From: an uncultured Erysipelotrichaceae bacterium
Lineage (GTDB): Bacteria > Bacillota_I > Bacilli_A > Erysipelotrichales > Erysipelotrichaceae
DNA: 43,305 nucleotides
Assembly: GCA_900315065.1 (NCBI GenBank)
Contig: OMXQ01000009.1
Coordinates: forward strand, 1 to 43,305
Direction: 5' to 3'
The notes beneath the pieces were generated by a model. The model was not told the origin of the DNA. It searched no databases and saw only the letters and a program-made list of their open reading frames with translations. Position numbers and translations under genes: made by a program. Below are positions 1 through 7,650 of the stretch, piece after piece (the first letter of the stretch is position 1; each line of letters opens with the position of its first letter).

Positions 1-48
1 ACGCTTACCTCATTTACATATGTGAGTATAGCTGAAGGTCAGAGAAGG

Positions 49-70
49 GCTGTACGTTCCAAGGTACAAC
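49..70. repeat. Dyad repeat copy 1 (operator-like)
   Basis: A 22-bp element that recurs at 118-139 with 20 of 22 bases identical. Its core at 51-68 is a near-perfect palindrome, TGTACGTT-CC-AAGGTACA, with one mismatched pair. Both copies lie upstream of the membrane-protein gene at 198. The size and symmetry suit a dimeric DNA-binding protein, but none can be named from the sequence. Confidence 0.55.
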
Positions 71-117
71 GCCAACACTTAGCTAGAAAAGAGCGATTTC
101 TTTAAGAAAATCATACC

Positions 118-139
118 GCTGTACATTCCAATGTACAAC
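118..139. repeat. Dyad repeat copy 2 (operator-like)
   Basis: Second copy of the element at 49-70. Its core at 120-137 is a perfect palindrome, TGTACATT-CC-AATGTACA. The dyad centres are 69 bp apart. The copy lies about 60 bp before the start codon at 198, consistent with an operator pair. Nothing else in 1-197 is recognisable apart from the ribosome binding site AGGAGG at 183-188. Confidence 0.6.
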
Positions 140-197
140 CGATTTTCGTAAAGGACATATACTTCAGGTACAAAACAAAAACAGGAGGATACGAATT

Positions 198-686
198 ATG
201 AAAACACAGGAGAAAGTTGTAATGAGCACTGCCTTCACAATGGCAGCGTATGCATTGATCGCAAGGGGAGAATTCTTCGCAGCAATCGGTGCAGGGAGCC
301 TCGCAGTACTGTTTGCTTATGCGGCCGCCGGAAAAAGAGGCAGAAAAGAAAGTGCTTTGATCTTCGGCGTCATGACAGCCATTGCCGGCATGAGCCTGGC
401 AGAAGGCATGAAGGGGATTGTTGTCATTGCTTTCCTGCAGGGAGCTGCTCTGGGTTATCTCAAAGATGTAAAGCTGAAGTATCTGAAGGAAACCATGATT
501 CTTCTTGCGGCAGGCTTTATTGCTTTGCTGGGACTGGCAATGGTTCTGAAGACTGTTTATCAGCTGCCGTTGACAATGGGGATCATCACGCTGGCATTTG
601 CACCGGATCTTTCTCTCTATGTTCTACGGAAAACAGTACTTGTCCGTCATATCAGAAAAGAAACAAAAACGCTTATCAATGACTAA
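198..686 (+). CDS. Small polytopic membrane protein, unknown function
   Basis: A 162-residue protein I do not recognise. It reads as four or five hydrophobic helices (about residues 10-22, 27-43, 51-80, 98-116 and 122-142), separated by short basic loops such as GKRGRKE and followed by a basic cytoplasmic tail. There is no signal peptide and no catalytic motif. The start is supported by AGGAGG nine bases upstream. The paired 22-bp dyads in front suggest it is regulated. The gap to the next gene (61 bp) has no clear terminator, so read-through into the CDF gene is possible. Confidence 0.7.
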   Translation: MKTQEKVVMSTAFTMAAYALIARGEFFAAIGAGSLAVLFAYAAAGKRGRKESALIFGVMTAIAGMSLAEGMKGIVVIAFLQGAALGYLKDVKLKYLKETMILLAAGFIALLGLAMVLKTVYQLPLTMGIITLAFAPDLSLYVLRKTVLVRHIRKETKTLIND

Positions 687-694
687 TTCTGCCA

Positions 695-744
695 AACTGC
701 CTATAATTATAATTTGTCAGTAAATCTGGCAAAAAGAGGCAGTT
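695..744 (+). promoter_or_regulatory. Tandem -10 elements inside an inverted repeat, upstream of CDF gene
   Basis: Two abutting TATAAT hexamers (702-707 and 708-713) lie between the arms AACTGCCT (695-702) and AGGCAGTT (737-744). The right arm covers the weak Shine-Dalgarno of the gene starting at 748. If transcription starts near 720, the left arm is not transcribed. A DNA operator is then more likely than an RNA hairpin. No convincing -35 is visible. Confidence 0.45.
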
Positions 745-747
745 AAT

Positions 748-1929
748 ATGGTAGAGTTTCTGATTCACAGATTTATCAAAGAGCCTGATCAGATTCACGA
801 CCGCTCAGTGCGTCTTGCCTACGGCATACTGAGCAGCGTGACAGGCATCGTATGCAATATATTTCTTTTCATTCTGAAAGGAACCATCGGCTTATTGATT
901 CATTCCGTATCTATTATTTCTGATGGTTTCAACAATCTGACTGACTGCATCAGCTGCATAGTTACTTTGTTCGGCTTCCGCATGGCCAGCAGGCCTGCCG
1001 ACCGGGAACATCCTTTCGGTCACGGCAGAATGGAATACATCGTTTCTCTCTTTGCGGCAATTCTGATTTTCATGGTTGCTTTTGAACTTGCGAAGAATTC
1101 CTTTCTTGCGGTTGTGTCGCCTTCACCGGTCACATTTGATCTGTATCTTTTTATCATCCTGTGTGCTTCGATTCTGGTCAAAGTATGGATGGCGCATTTC
1201 TATCGGACTTTGGGAAAGAAAACAGATAATCTTGCCATGATGGCTTCAGCCGAAGACAGCCGCAACGATGTTCTGGCAACTTCGATTTCGCTTGCGGCAA
1301 TGTTATTCTCTGTCCTGTTTCCAAAGATTCCTTTTGACGGCATTGCCGGTCTTATTCTGTCATGCTTTATCTTCTGGTCAGGCGTCGGCATCGTCAGAGA
1401 AATCATTGACAGACTCCTGGGCCCGCAGGAAGATCCGGTTCTCTATAAAGATATGAAAGAAGTCATGTTAAAGCACCCTGAAATTCTGGAGGTGCATGAT
1501 CTCATGGTTCATGACTACGGACCAGGCGTACAGATTGCTTCGGCACATGTTGAAATGGATTCAAGAATGTCATTATTGGAAGCACATGCTGTGTGTGACA
1601 AGGCAGAGCAGGAAATCGCGGATGCTTTCCATGTAGTCATCACGCTTCATATTGATCCGGTTGTTGAAAATGATACGGAGACAGCAGGGTATGAGAAGCT
1701 CGTAAAAGATATTCTGGCAGAGATTGATGACAAATTGAGTCTTCATGATTTCCGGCTGATCCACAATGCCGAAACGGTCTCCCTGGTGTATGATATTGAA
1801 CTTCCATTTGATCTGAAAATGTCCAATGAAGCATTGGAAACAGAGATTGCAAAGCGTCTGAAAGAAAAGGGCAAACACGTGAAGATGCATATCCATTTTG
1901 ACCGCGGTTTTATTACCGAAGAAAATTGA
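748..1929 (+). CDS. Cation diffusion facilitator (CDF) metal exporter
   Basis: Membrane antiporter of the CDF family, which expels divalent metals (Zn, Mn, Fe, Co or Cd) in exchange for protons. It is 393 residues long. The transmembrane domain (about 25-225) carries the metal-site aspartates: D59 and D66 in SDGFNNLTD, and D170/D174 in AEDSRND. The family signature HPFGHGRMEYI is at 88-98. The usual cytoplasmic ferredoxin-like domain spans about 230-310. A further 80 residues (about 315-393) look like a second such domain, making it longer than the roughly 300-residue FieF type. Metal specificity cannot be read. No metal regulator is adjacent; the nearest is the ArsR protein at 21546. Confidence 0.9.
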   Translation: MVEFLIHRFIKEPDQIHDRSVRLAYGILSSVTGIVCNIFLFILKGTIGLLIHSVSIISDGFNNLTDCISCIVTLFGFRMASRPADREHPFGHGRMEYIVSLFAAILIFMVAFELAKNSFLAVVSPSPVTFDLYLFIILCASILVKVWMAHFYRTLGKKTDNLAMMASAEDSRNDVLATSISLAAMLFSVLFPKIPFDGIAGLILSCFIFWSGVGIVREIIDRLLGPQEDPVLYKDMKEVMLKHPEILEVHDLMVHDYGPGVQIASAHVEMDSRMSLLEAHAVCDKAEQEIADAFHVVITLHIDPVVENDTETAGYEKLVKDILAEIDDKLSLHDFRLIHNAETVSLVYDIELPFDLKMSNEALETEIAKRLKEKGKHVKMHIHFDRGFITEEN

Positions 1930-1945
1930 TATTCCTGCACGAAAA

Positions 1946-1969
1946 AAAAGGAACCTGCTGGTTCCTTTT
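1946..1969. terminator. Bidirectional terminator between CDF gene and htpG
   Basis: Perfect hairpin AAAAGGAACC-TGCT-GGTTCCTTTT. The A and T flanks make it work in both directions, serving the CDF gene on plus and htpG on minus. Confidence 0.9.
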
Positions 1970-1981
1970 CTTTGAGGTTAA

Positions 1982-3874
1982 TTAAGCTTTGACAAGCAGA
2001 TCAGCGATCTTTCTTGCGTATTCTTCCGGATTATCAATCGGCAGACCCTGAATCAACAGAGCCTGGTCGAAGAGAACTTCGGCATAGCTCTTGAGGGCAT
2101 CCTTGTCATCTGCGTAAACTTTCTGCAGTTTTGCAAAGACCGGATGATCAGGATTGATTTCAAGAATCTTGACAGCCTTGACCTTGTTTGGATTCAGCGG
2201 ATCCTGGGCCATGTACTTCTCCATTTCAAGAGAAACGCCTTCATCTGCAACTACGCAGACCGGATCATCTTTCAGACGGGAAGAAATACGGACTTCCTTG
2301 ACCTTGTCGCCAAGAGCATCCTTCATTGCCGCAAGCATATCCTTGTTTTCTTCCTGCTTCTTTTCTTTTTCCTTCTTTTCATCTTCCGTATCGAGATCAA
2401 GGTCGCCCTTGTTGATGGACTTGAATTCATGATCTCCGTATTTCTGCATGATGGAAGAAACGAATTCATCACGTTCATCCAGGAAGTAGAGGACTTCATA
2501 GCCCTTGTCCTTGAGCTTGGCCATAGCAGGCATTCTTTCGATTTCATCGATGGACTTGCCGGCAGCGTAGTAGATATCCTTCTGTCCTTCCTTCATTCTG
2601 TCCGTGTATTCCTTCAGGGTTACGTAAGAACCATCCTTGGAAGAGTGGAAGAGGATCAGGTCCTGCAGCTGTTCCTTATGAATGCCGTAGTCCTTGTAAA
2701 TGCCGTATTTGAGATTGAGACCGAAGTTATCGAAGAACTTTTCGTATTCCTTGCGGTCGTCCTTCAGCATATCTTCGAGCGCTTTCTGAATCTTCTTCTC
2801 GATCGACTTTGCTATCAGCTTTACCTGTCTGTCCTGCTGCAGGATTTCACGTGAAATGTTCAAAGACAGATCATCACTATCGACAAGACCCTGGACAAAA
2901 CGGAAATGATCCGGTAAGAGATCCTTTACTTTATCCATGATAAAGACATTGTGGGAATAGAGCTTGAGACCTGGTTCAAAGTCCTGGTAGTAGAAGTTGT
3001 AAGGAGTGCGGCCCGGGATGAAGAGAAGGGCAGTGTAGCTGATATTGCCTTCTACATTGTAGTGGATGACCTTCTGCGGATCTTCCCAGTCATTGAAATT
3101 GGATTTGTAGAATTCGTTGTATTCTTCCGGCTTGATTTCGTTCTTGTTTTTCTTCCAGAGCGGAATCATGGAGTTCAGGGTTTCCATCTCCTGCGTATCG
3201 ATTGTCTTGTCCTTGTCAGTCGGATCCGGAACAGATTTGGTAACCATCATCTGAATCGGATAGCGGACATAGTCGCTGTACTTTCTGATGAGTTCTCTGA
3301 TCTTGTATTCTTCCAGATATTCAGAATACTTTTCTTCTTCCGTATCATCCTTCAGGTCAAGTGTAATGCGGGTGCCGGTTTCAGGTTTGTCGATTTCAGA
3401 AATGACATAGCCGTCTTCACCGGAACTTGTCCAGCTGTAAGCCTGGTCTTCTCTGGCACCGCGGGATTCAACGACGATGCGCTTGGCTACCATGAAAGCG
3501 GAATAGAAGCCGACGCCGAACTGACCGATGATGTCGACGTTCTTTTCAGCTTTTTCCAGAGAATCACGGAATTCAGCGGAACCGGAACGGGCAATGGTGC
3601 CGAGGTTCTTTTCCAACTCATCCTTGTTCATACCGATACCGGTATCTTCAATGATCAGCTGTCTGTTTTCCTTGTCACGGGTGATCGTGATCTTCAGGTC
3701 CTTGTCATCAACGTGGTAGTTCTGATCTGTCAGGGACAGATAGTGTCTTTTATCCAGGGCATCACTGGCATTGGATACCAGCTCACGCAGGAAAATTTCC
3801 TTGTTTGTGTAAATGGAATTGATCATCAATTCCAGCAGGCGTTTGGATTCTGCTTTAAATTGTTTCTTTGCCAT
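1982..3874 (-). CDS. htpG: Molecular chaperone HtpG (bacterial Hsp90)
   Basis: ATP-dependent cytosolic chaperone, 630 residues, full length for the family. The N-terminal GHKL ATPase domain has NASDALDK, DTGIGM, GQFGVGFYSAFM and GTRITL. The middle domain includes ISREILQQDRQV. A lysine/glutamate-rich stretch (about 500-517) precedes the C-terminal dimerisation region. The start is ATG with GGAGG just upstream. The gene is a single transcription unit, with promoter and CIRCE operator at 3885-3943 and a shared terminator at its 3' end. CIRCE control implies the HrcA repressor, as for groES-groEL and dnaK in Bacillota. HtpG is not under HrcA in Bacillus subtilis, so this wiring is worth noting. 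Confidence 0.98.
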   Translation of the reverse strand: MAKKQFKAESKRLLELMINSIYTNKEIFLRELVSNASDALDKRHYLSLTDQNYHVDDKDLKITITRDKENRQLIIEDTGIGMNKDELEKNLGTIARSGSAEFRDSLEKAEKNVDIIGQFGVGFYSAFMVAKRIVVESRGAREDQAYSWTSSGEDGYVISEIDKPETGTRITLDLKDDTEEEKYSEYLEEYKIRELIRKYSDYVRYPIQMMVTKSVPDPTDKDKTIDTQEMETLNSMIPLWKKNKNEIKPEEYNEFYKSNFNDWEDPQKVIHYNVEGNISYTALLFIPGRTPYNFYYQDFEPGLKLYSHNVFIMDKVKDLLPDHFRFVQGLVDSDDLSLNISREILQQDRQVKLIAKSIEKKIQKALEDMLKDDRKEYEKFFDNFGLNLKYGIYKDYGIHKEQLQDLILFHSSKDGSYVTLKEYTDRMKEGQKDIYYAAGKSIDEIERMPAMAKLKDKGYEVLYFLDERDEFVSSIMQKYGDHEFKSINKGDLDLDTEDEKKEKEKKQEENKDMLAAMKDALGDKVKEVRISSRLKDDPVCVVADEGVSLEMEKYMAQDPLNPNKVKAVKILEINPDHPVFAKLQKVYADDKDALKSYAEVLFDQALLIQGLPIDNPEEYARKIADLLVKA

Positions 3875-3884
3875 AATACCTCCG

Positions 3885-3911
3885 TTAGCACTCTTAATTA
3901 GTGACTGCTAA
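3885..3911. promoter_or_regulatory. CIRCE element (HrcA operator) of htpG
   Basis: Matches the CIRCE consensus TTAGCACTC-N9-GAGTGCTAA. The left arm TTAGCACTC (3885-3893) is perfect, the spacer is nine bases, and the right arm GACTGCTAA (3903-3911) has one mismatch. A third perfect half-site, TTAGCACTC, follows at 3918-3926 and overlaps the htpG -10 element. Confidence 0.93.
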
Positions 3912-3914
3912 GCT

Positions 3915-3943
3915 ATATTAGCACTCATGGATTGCATTTGCAA
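3915..3943 (-). promoter_or_regulatory. htpG promoter
   Basis: Read on the minus strand: -35 TTGCAA (3943-3938), 17-bp spacer, -10 TAATAT (3920-3915). The transcription start would fall inside or next to the CIRCE element, the arrangement expected for HrcA repression. Confidence 0.8.
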
Positions 3944-4011
3944 TGCCTTTCAACAAACGCTATATTTAATGTGTTCATATAATATTGCCCAGGGAGGATC
4001 TGATATTTGTT

Positions 4012-4479
4012 ATGAAGAAACTCGACCTCACAAATTGTGAATTACATGAAATTCTGGCACTGAACCTGGTTTCAGTGCGTCTGAATGCAGAGCTTGAACA
4101 AAGTGACATAGCAGAAATGTTCAATGTATCTGTGCAGACCATATCCTCGTACGAATGCGGTACTTCAATTCCATCTCCTGCTTTTGTCTACCGCTATGCT
4201 TCTTATTTCAGCATTCCGGTGGAAAGACTCTTCAGGGCTGAGCCGCAGGCAGGCGAAGCAGCCGGCAGTGATGTGCCGCTGATTCCTGACAGGGAAGAAG
4301 CAAGAATGCTGGCTTGTTACAGGGCAACGCCGGCCTGGATGCAGGATGTCATCCGGGAACTTTGTTTCAACGGTCCTTCACTTCCTCAAAAGCAGGTTGT
4401 TCATCCATCGTATGCCGGGGAAGAGAGTCACATCAATGAACACCCGGATCAGGCAGCAGACGAAAAGAAAAAGAAATAA
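4012..4479 (+). CDS. XRE-family helix-turn-helix regulator
   Basis: A 155-residue DNA-binding protein. The HTH_3 domain covers about residues 15-72 (RLNAELEQSDIAEMFNVS, then a TISSYECG recognition region). A helical segment typical of XRE regulators follows (about 90-115), and then a hydrophilic tail ending KKKK. I chose ATG at 4012. An in-frame TTG at 3985 lies upstream of the GGGAGG ribosome binding site at 3991-3997, so it cannot use that site. A TATAAT at 3978-3983 is the probable -10. The gene precedes the fumarase/malic enzyme operon but has its own terminator. Regulation of that operon is a guess from position only. Confidence 0.85.
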   Translation: MKKLDLTNCELHEILALNLVSVRLNAELEQSDIAEMFNVSVQTISSYECGTSIPSPAFVYRYASYFSIPVERLFRAEPQAGEAAGSDVPLIPDREEARMLACYRATPAWMQDVIRELCFNGPSLPQKQVVHPSYAGEESHINEHPDQAADEKKKK

Positions 4480-4492
4480 GAAATCAGGAAAC

Positions 4493-4529
4493 AGAGAAGA
4501 AAACATAAAAGGCGTTTCTTCTCTTTTTT
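4493..4529 (+). terminator. Rho-independent terminator after the XRE gene
   Basis: Stem AGAGAAGAAA / TTTCTTCTCT (arms 4493-4502 and 4515-4524) followed by a run of six T. It separates the regulator gene from the fumarase operon. Confidence 0.85.
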
Positions 4530-4550
4530 CAACAGTGTAAAATAGGAAAT

Positions 4551-5396
4551 ATGAGAGAAATCAATGTAAATCAGATAGAGGAAATGCTGAAAAAAGCATG
4601 CGGTGAAATAGCCGTAAACTATAGTCCGGATCTGAAAGCAGCTTTGCTTCAGGCAGAACAGAATGAAACCAGTACCTTAGCAGAAAATGCGATGCAGATG
4701 CTGCTGCAGAATGCTGAAATTGCCTGCAGGGAGAATATTCCGATCTGTCAGGATACCGGCATGGCAATTGTCTATGTGAAGGCAGGCCAGGAAGTTCATT
4801 TTACCGGCGGCAGTCTCAAAGAAGCAATTCAGAAAGGGGTAGCAGAAGGATACAGAGAAAATTATCTGCGGGCTTCCATTGTCGATGATCCTTTATATGA
4901 TCGTAAGAATACCGGCAATAATACCCCGGCTCTTGTTTATTATGAAATTACAGACGGAGATCAGATTGAAATTTCTCTGATGGCAAAGGGCTTTGGTTCG
5001 GAAAACAAGAGTGCTGTGAAGATGCTGACACCGGCAGATGGAGAGCAGGGCGTCATTGATTTTGTTATGGATACCGTAAAGAAAGCAGGCCCGAATGCCT
5101 GTCCGCCGTTTGTGATCGGGGTCGGGATCGGATCAAGCTTTGACGGGGCTGCTGTTCTCAGCAAGAAAGCTCTGCTGAGACCGATCAGTCAGAGCAATCC
5201 CGATGAAAGATATCGGAAACTGGAAGATGTGCTGCTGCAGAAGATCAATGAAACCGGCATCGGTCCCTGGGGTCTGCATGGCAATACCACTGCTCTGAAG
5301 ATTCAGATCGAAGAAGCACCGACCCACATTGCCGGCTTACCGGTCGCTGTCAATATGTGCTGCCATGCCTGCAGACATTGGAAGGGAACCTTATGA
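4551..5396 (+). CDS. Class I fumarate hydratase, alpha subunit
   Basis: The larger subunit of two-subunit, oxygen-sensitive, [4Fe-4S] fumarase, which interconverts fumarate and malate (tartrate dehydratase is the close alternative). It has 281 residues. Cluster cysteines are expected at C66 (in ICQDTG), C184 (in NACPPF) and in the C270-C271-H-A-C274 region near the C-terminus (family: one Cys). KGFGSENKS (146-154) and the GVGIGSSFDGA region match the family. The gene overlaps the beta subunit by four bases (ATGA), indicating translational coupling. A TAAAAT at 4538-4543 ends seven bases before the start codon, so the mRNA may be leaderless. Downstream malic enzyme favours fumarate over tartrate as substrate. 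Confidence 0.93.
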   Translation: MREINVNQIEEMLKKACGEIAVNYSPDLKAALLQAEQNETSTLAENAMQMLLQNAEIACRENIPICQDTGMAIVYVKAGQEVHFTGGSLKEAIQKGVAEGYRENYLRASIVDDPLYDRKNTGNNTPALVYYEITDGDQIEISLMAKGFGSENKSAVKMLTPADGEQGVIDFVMDTVKKAGPNACPPFVIGVGIGSSFDGAAVLSKKALLRPISQSNPDERYRKLEDVLLQKINETGIGPWGLHGNTTALKIQIEEAPTHIAGLPVAVNMCCHACRHWKGTL

Positions 5397-5923
5397 GAAA
5401 GATCACATTGCCGCTGGACGAAGAAACAAAGAAATCCCTGCATGCAGGGGATGCAGTCCTGCTGAGCGGCGTTATCTATACTGCCCGTGATGCAGCTCAT
5501 AAAAAAATGCATGAATTGATCAAAGAAGGAAAACCGCTGCCCTTTGAGATCAGGGATGCTGCCATCTATTACGTTGGCCCTACGCCTGCCAGGCCTGGTC
5601 AGGTCATCGGCTCCGCCGGTCCTACCACTTCCGGCAGAATGGATCCCTATGTGCCAGAGTTAGCAGAACTTGGCTTAGCTGCAACCATTGGCAAAGGCAG
5701 GAGAAATCAGAAAGCAAAAGAAGCTATGTTAAAGCACCATATGATTTACTTTGTGGCTGGGGGCGGTGCCGGTGCTTTGTTATCCCACAGCATTGTAAAA
5801 CGGGAACCTGTCGCTTTTGAGGAGCTGCTGGCAGAAGCAGTGATGCGTCTGACGGTGAAGGATTTCCCTTGTTTTGTCGGTTTTGATACCGAAGGCAATG
5901 ATATCTATGATTGTCATGAGTAA
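5393..5923 (+). CDS. Class I fumarate hydratase, beta subunit
   Basis: The smaller partner subunit (176 residues) that completes the fumarase active site. It has the family motifs ARDAAH (31-36), GPTPARPGQVIGSAGPTTSG (62-81) and MDPY, then IGKG and the glycine-rich GGGAGAL. The start is the ATG overlapping the alpha-subunit stop. An in-frame ATG 36 bases upstream would lie deep within the alpha gene and is unlikely. It overlaps the next gene by 17 bases. In many bacteria alpha and beta are fused in one chain; here they are split. Confidence 0.93.
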   Translation: MRKITLPLDEETKKSLHAGDAVLLSGVIYTARDAAHKKMHELIKEGKPLPFEIRDAAIYYVGPTPARPGQVIGSAGPTTSGRMDPYVPELAELGLAATIGKGRRNQKAKEAMLKHHMIYFVAGGGAGALLSHSIVKREPVAFEELLAEAVMRLTVKDFPCFVGFDTEGNDIYDCHE

Positions 5924-6329
5924 GTGTCTGGCCGGTTTCAACTGCAAGTATTCCGGCGGGAATAACTGCGTTCCGACTTTGAAGAAACTTTATGAAGAAG
6001 GAAAGGCAGTCCTTGTCTGTCCCGAACAGCTGGGCGGCTTATCTACGCCCAGACCTGCATCTGAAATCCAGAAAGAAAAAGTCATCAACATCGAAGGAAC
6101 AGATGTCACCCGTCAATACAAAGAAGGCAGTGAAAAAGCACTTGCCATTGCAAAAAAGAACGGCTGTACAAAGGCAATTCTGAAAGCAAACAGTCCTGCC
6201 TGCGGCGTCGGACACATCTATGACGGGACATTCACCCATACGCTGACAAAAGGAAACGGAACCTTTGCGGCACTACTAATCAGAAACAACATTTCATGCA
6301 TGACAGAAAAAGAATGGAAGGAAGAATAG
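5907..6329 (+). CDS. DUF523 / TudS-family Fe-S protein
   Basis: A 140-residue stand-alone DUF523 protein. The family's characterised member TudS is a [4Fe-4S]-dependent 2-thiouracil desulfurase; that activity is family knowledge, not shown here. Conserved positions visible are C7 (in SKCLAG), C38 with E40 (in LVCPE), and S96 and C99 (in NSPACG), plus the C-terminal GNGTFAALL segment. The start at 5907 gives the usual N-terminus directly before the first cysteine; ATGs at 5898 and 5916 are alternatives. It sits between fumarase and malic enzyme with overlapping or adjacent ends, so it is co-expressed with a second Fe-S enzyme. Confidence 0.85.
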   Translation: MIVMSKCLAGFNCKYSGGNNCVPTLKKLYEEGKAVLVCPEQLGGLSTPRPASEIQKEKVINIEGTDVTRQYKEGSEKALAIAKKNGCTKAILKANSPACGVGHIYDGTFTHTLTKGNGTFAALLIRNNISCMTEKEWKEE

Positions 6330-6330
6330 T

Positions 6331-7512
6331 ATGTCAATTTACGATGAATCACTGAAGCTTCATGAACAATACAAGGGCAAACTGAAGGTTGAATCCAAAG
6401 TTCCTTGTGAAGATGCCCATGATCTGAGCATTGCCTACACACCAGGCGTTGCCCAGCCGTGTCTTGAAATCAACAAGAATCCGGAAGATTCCTACCGCTA
6501 CACAAACAGAGGCAATACCGTAGCCGTTGTTACGGACGGTACGGCAGTTCTCGGACTTGGCGATATCGGTCCGGCAGCAGCACTTCCGGTTATGGAAGGC
6601 AAAGCTTTGTTAATGAAGCGTTTTGCAGGTCTTGATGCCTGGCCGATCTGCCTGGATACCAAGGATCCGGATGAAATTGTAAAGATCGTCAAAGCCATGG
6701 CACCTGGTTTCGGAGCAGTCAATCTTGAAGATATTTCTGCCCCAAGATGCGTAGAAATTGAAAGAAGATTGATTAAGGAGTGTTCGATTCCGGTCTTCCA
6801 TGATGACCAGCATGGTACTGCCATCGTTGTATTGGCTGCCTTGATCAACTGCATGAAGCTCAAGGGCACAAGTCCTGAATCCCAGAAGGTTGTCATTTCG
6901 GGCTGCGGGGCTGCTGGTTCCAGTATTATCCGGATGCTGTATAACTATGGTTTCCACAAAATCTATGCTTTCGATATCGACGGATGCGTTGATCCTGACA
7001 AAGCTGATTCTTACAATGATCTGAAGAAGGAACTTCTTCAGTATGTCAACCTGGATCATCAGCACTATGCAGATCTTGCCGAAGGCATGAAGGATGCCGA
7101 TATCTTTATCGGTGTTTCTGCACCGCGCATCGTTACTGAAGATATGGTGCGTTCCATGCACAAGGGCAACATTGTCTTTGCCATGGCAAATCCGGAACCG
7201 GAAATTTCCTATGAAAAGGTGAAGGCAGCCGGTGCATATATCATCGGTACTGGCAGATCCGATTATCCTAACCAGGTCAATAACCTGCTTGCTTTCCCGG
7301 GCCTGTTCAGAGGTGCTCTGGACGCAAAGGCAACAAAGATTACGGAAGGCATGAAGATCGCTGCTTCCATGGGAATTGCTTCCCTGATTGATGAAAAGGA
7401 TCTGACGCCTGAACACATCATTGTTTCTCCTTTTGATGACAGGGTTGTTCCGACAGTTGCCAAAGCAGTCGGCGATGCTGCCAGAAAAGAAGGCGTCGTC
7501 CGTAAAGATTAA
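6331..7512 (+). CDS. NAD(P)-dependent malic enzyme
   Basis: Oxidatively decarboxylates malate to pyruvate and CO2 in the cytosol. At 393 residues it is the short bacterial form, without the phosphotransacetylase domain of MaeB. Motifs in order: IAYTPGVAQPC with Y36; TDGTAVLGLGDIGP; K91 in MEGKALL; metal-binding E133-D134 and D158-D159 (FHDDQHGTA); the nucleotide-binding GCGAAGSS; AMANPEPEI; and RSDYPNQVNN. It starts two bases after the DUF523 stop and is last in the operon. Together with fumarase it gives a route from fumarate through malate to pyruvate. Confidence 0.96.
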   Translation: MSIYDESLKLHEQYKGKLKVESKVPCEDAHDLSIAYTPGVAQPCLEINKNPEDSYRYTNRGNTVAVVTDGTAVLGLGDIGPAAALPVMEGKALLMKRFAGLDAWPICLDTKDPDEIVKIVKAMAPGFGAVNLEDISAPRCVEIERRLIKECSIPVFHDDQHGTAIVVLAALINCMKLKGTSPESQKVVISGCGAAGSSIIRMLYNYGFHKIYAFDIDGCVDPDKADSYNDLKKELLQYVNLDHQHYADLAEGMKDADIFIGVSAPRIVTEDMVRSMHKGNIVFAMANPEPEISYEKVKAAGAYIIGTGRSDYPNQVNNLLAFPGLFRGALDAKATKITEGMKIAASMGIASLIDEKDLTPEHIIVSPFDDRVVPTVAKAVGDAARKEGVVRKD

Positions 7513-7532
7513 TTATTGTTCATCATTCCGGT

Positions 7533-7561
7533 TTGCCTGAAATCTTCGTGATTCCAGGCAA
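7533..7561 (+). terminator. Hairpin after malic enzyme operon (weak terminator)
   Basis: Twelve-base arms TTGCCTGAAATC (7533-7544) and GATTCCAGGCAA (7550-7561), with one A/C mismatch and loop TTCGT, 21 bp after the malic enzyme stop. The U tract after it is poor (TTTCTG), so termination is possible but not certain. Confidence 0.5.
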
Positions 7562-7650
7562 TTTCTGAATGCAGGAGCTTTGTATGCTGCGGGTTGAATA
7601 TTCTGTTCGTTCAAGGGTATTGGCCATTTAACAGTAATTTTTTGGAACTT

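Noticed and set aside
2951-3901. A 316-codon open frame on plus, opposite htpG
   Set aside because: It lies wholly antisense to a clear full-length htpG, has low-complexity Phe/Val/Leu-rich composition from reverse-complement codons, and has no ribosome binding site or motif.
6610-7416. A 268-codon open frame on minus, opposite malic enzyme
   Set aside because: Antisense to a complete malic enzyme, with no recognisable domain and no promoter.
4012-7512. A toxin-antitoxin or mobile unit suggested by the XRE gene
   Set aside because: No toxin-like partner is present. The neighbours are housekeeping metabolic genes and the XRE gene has its own terminator.
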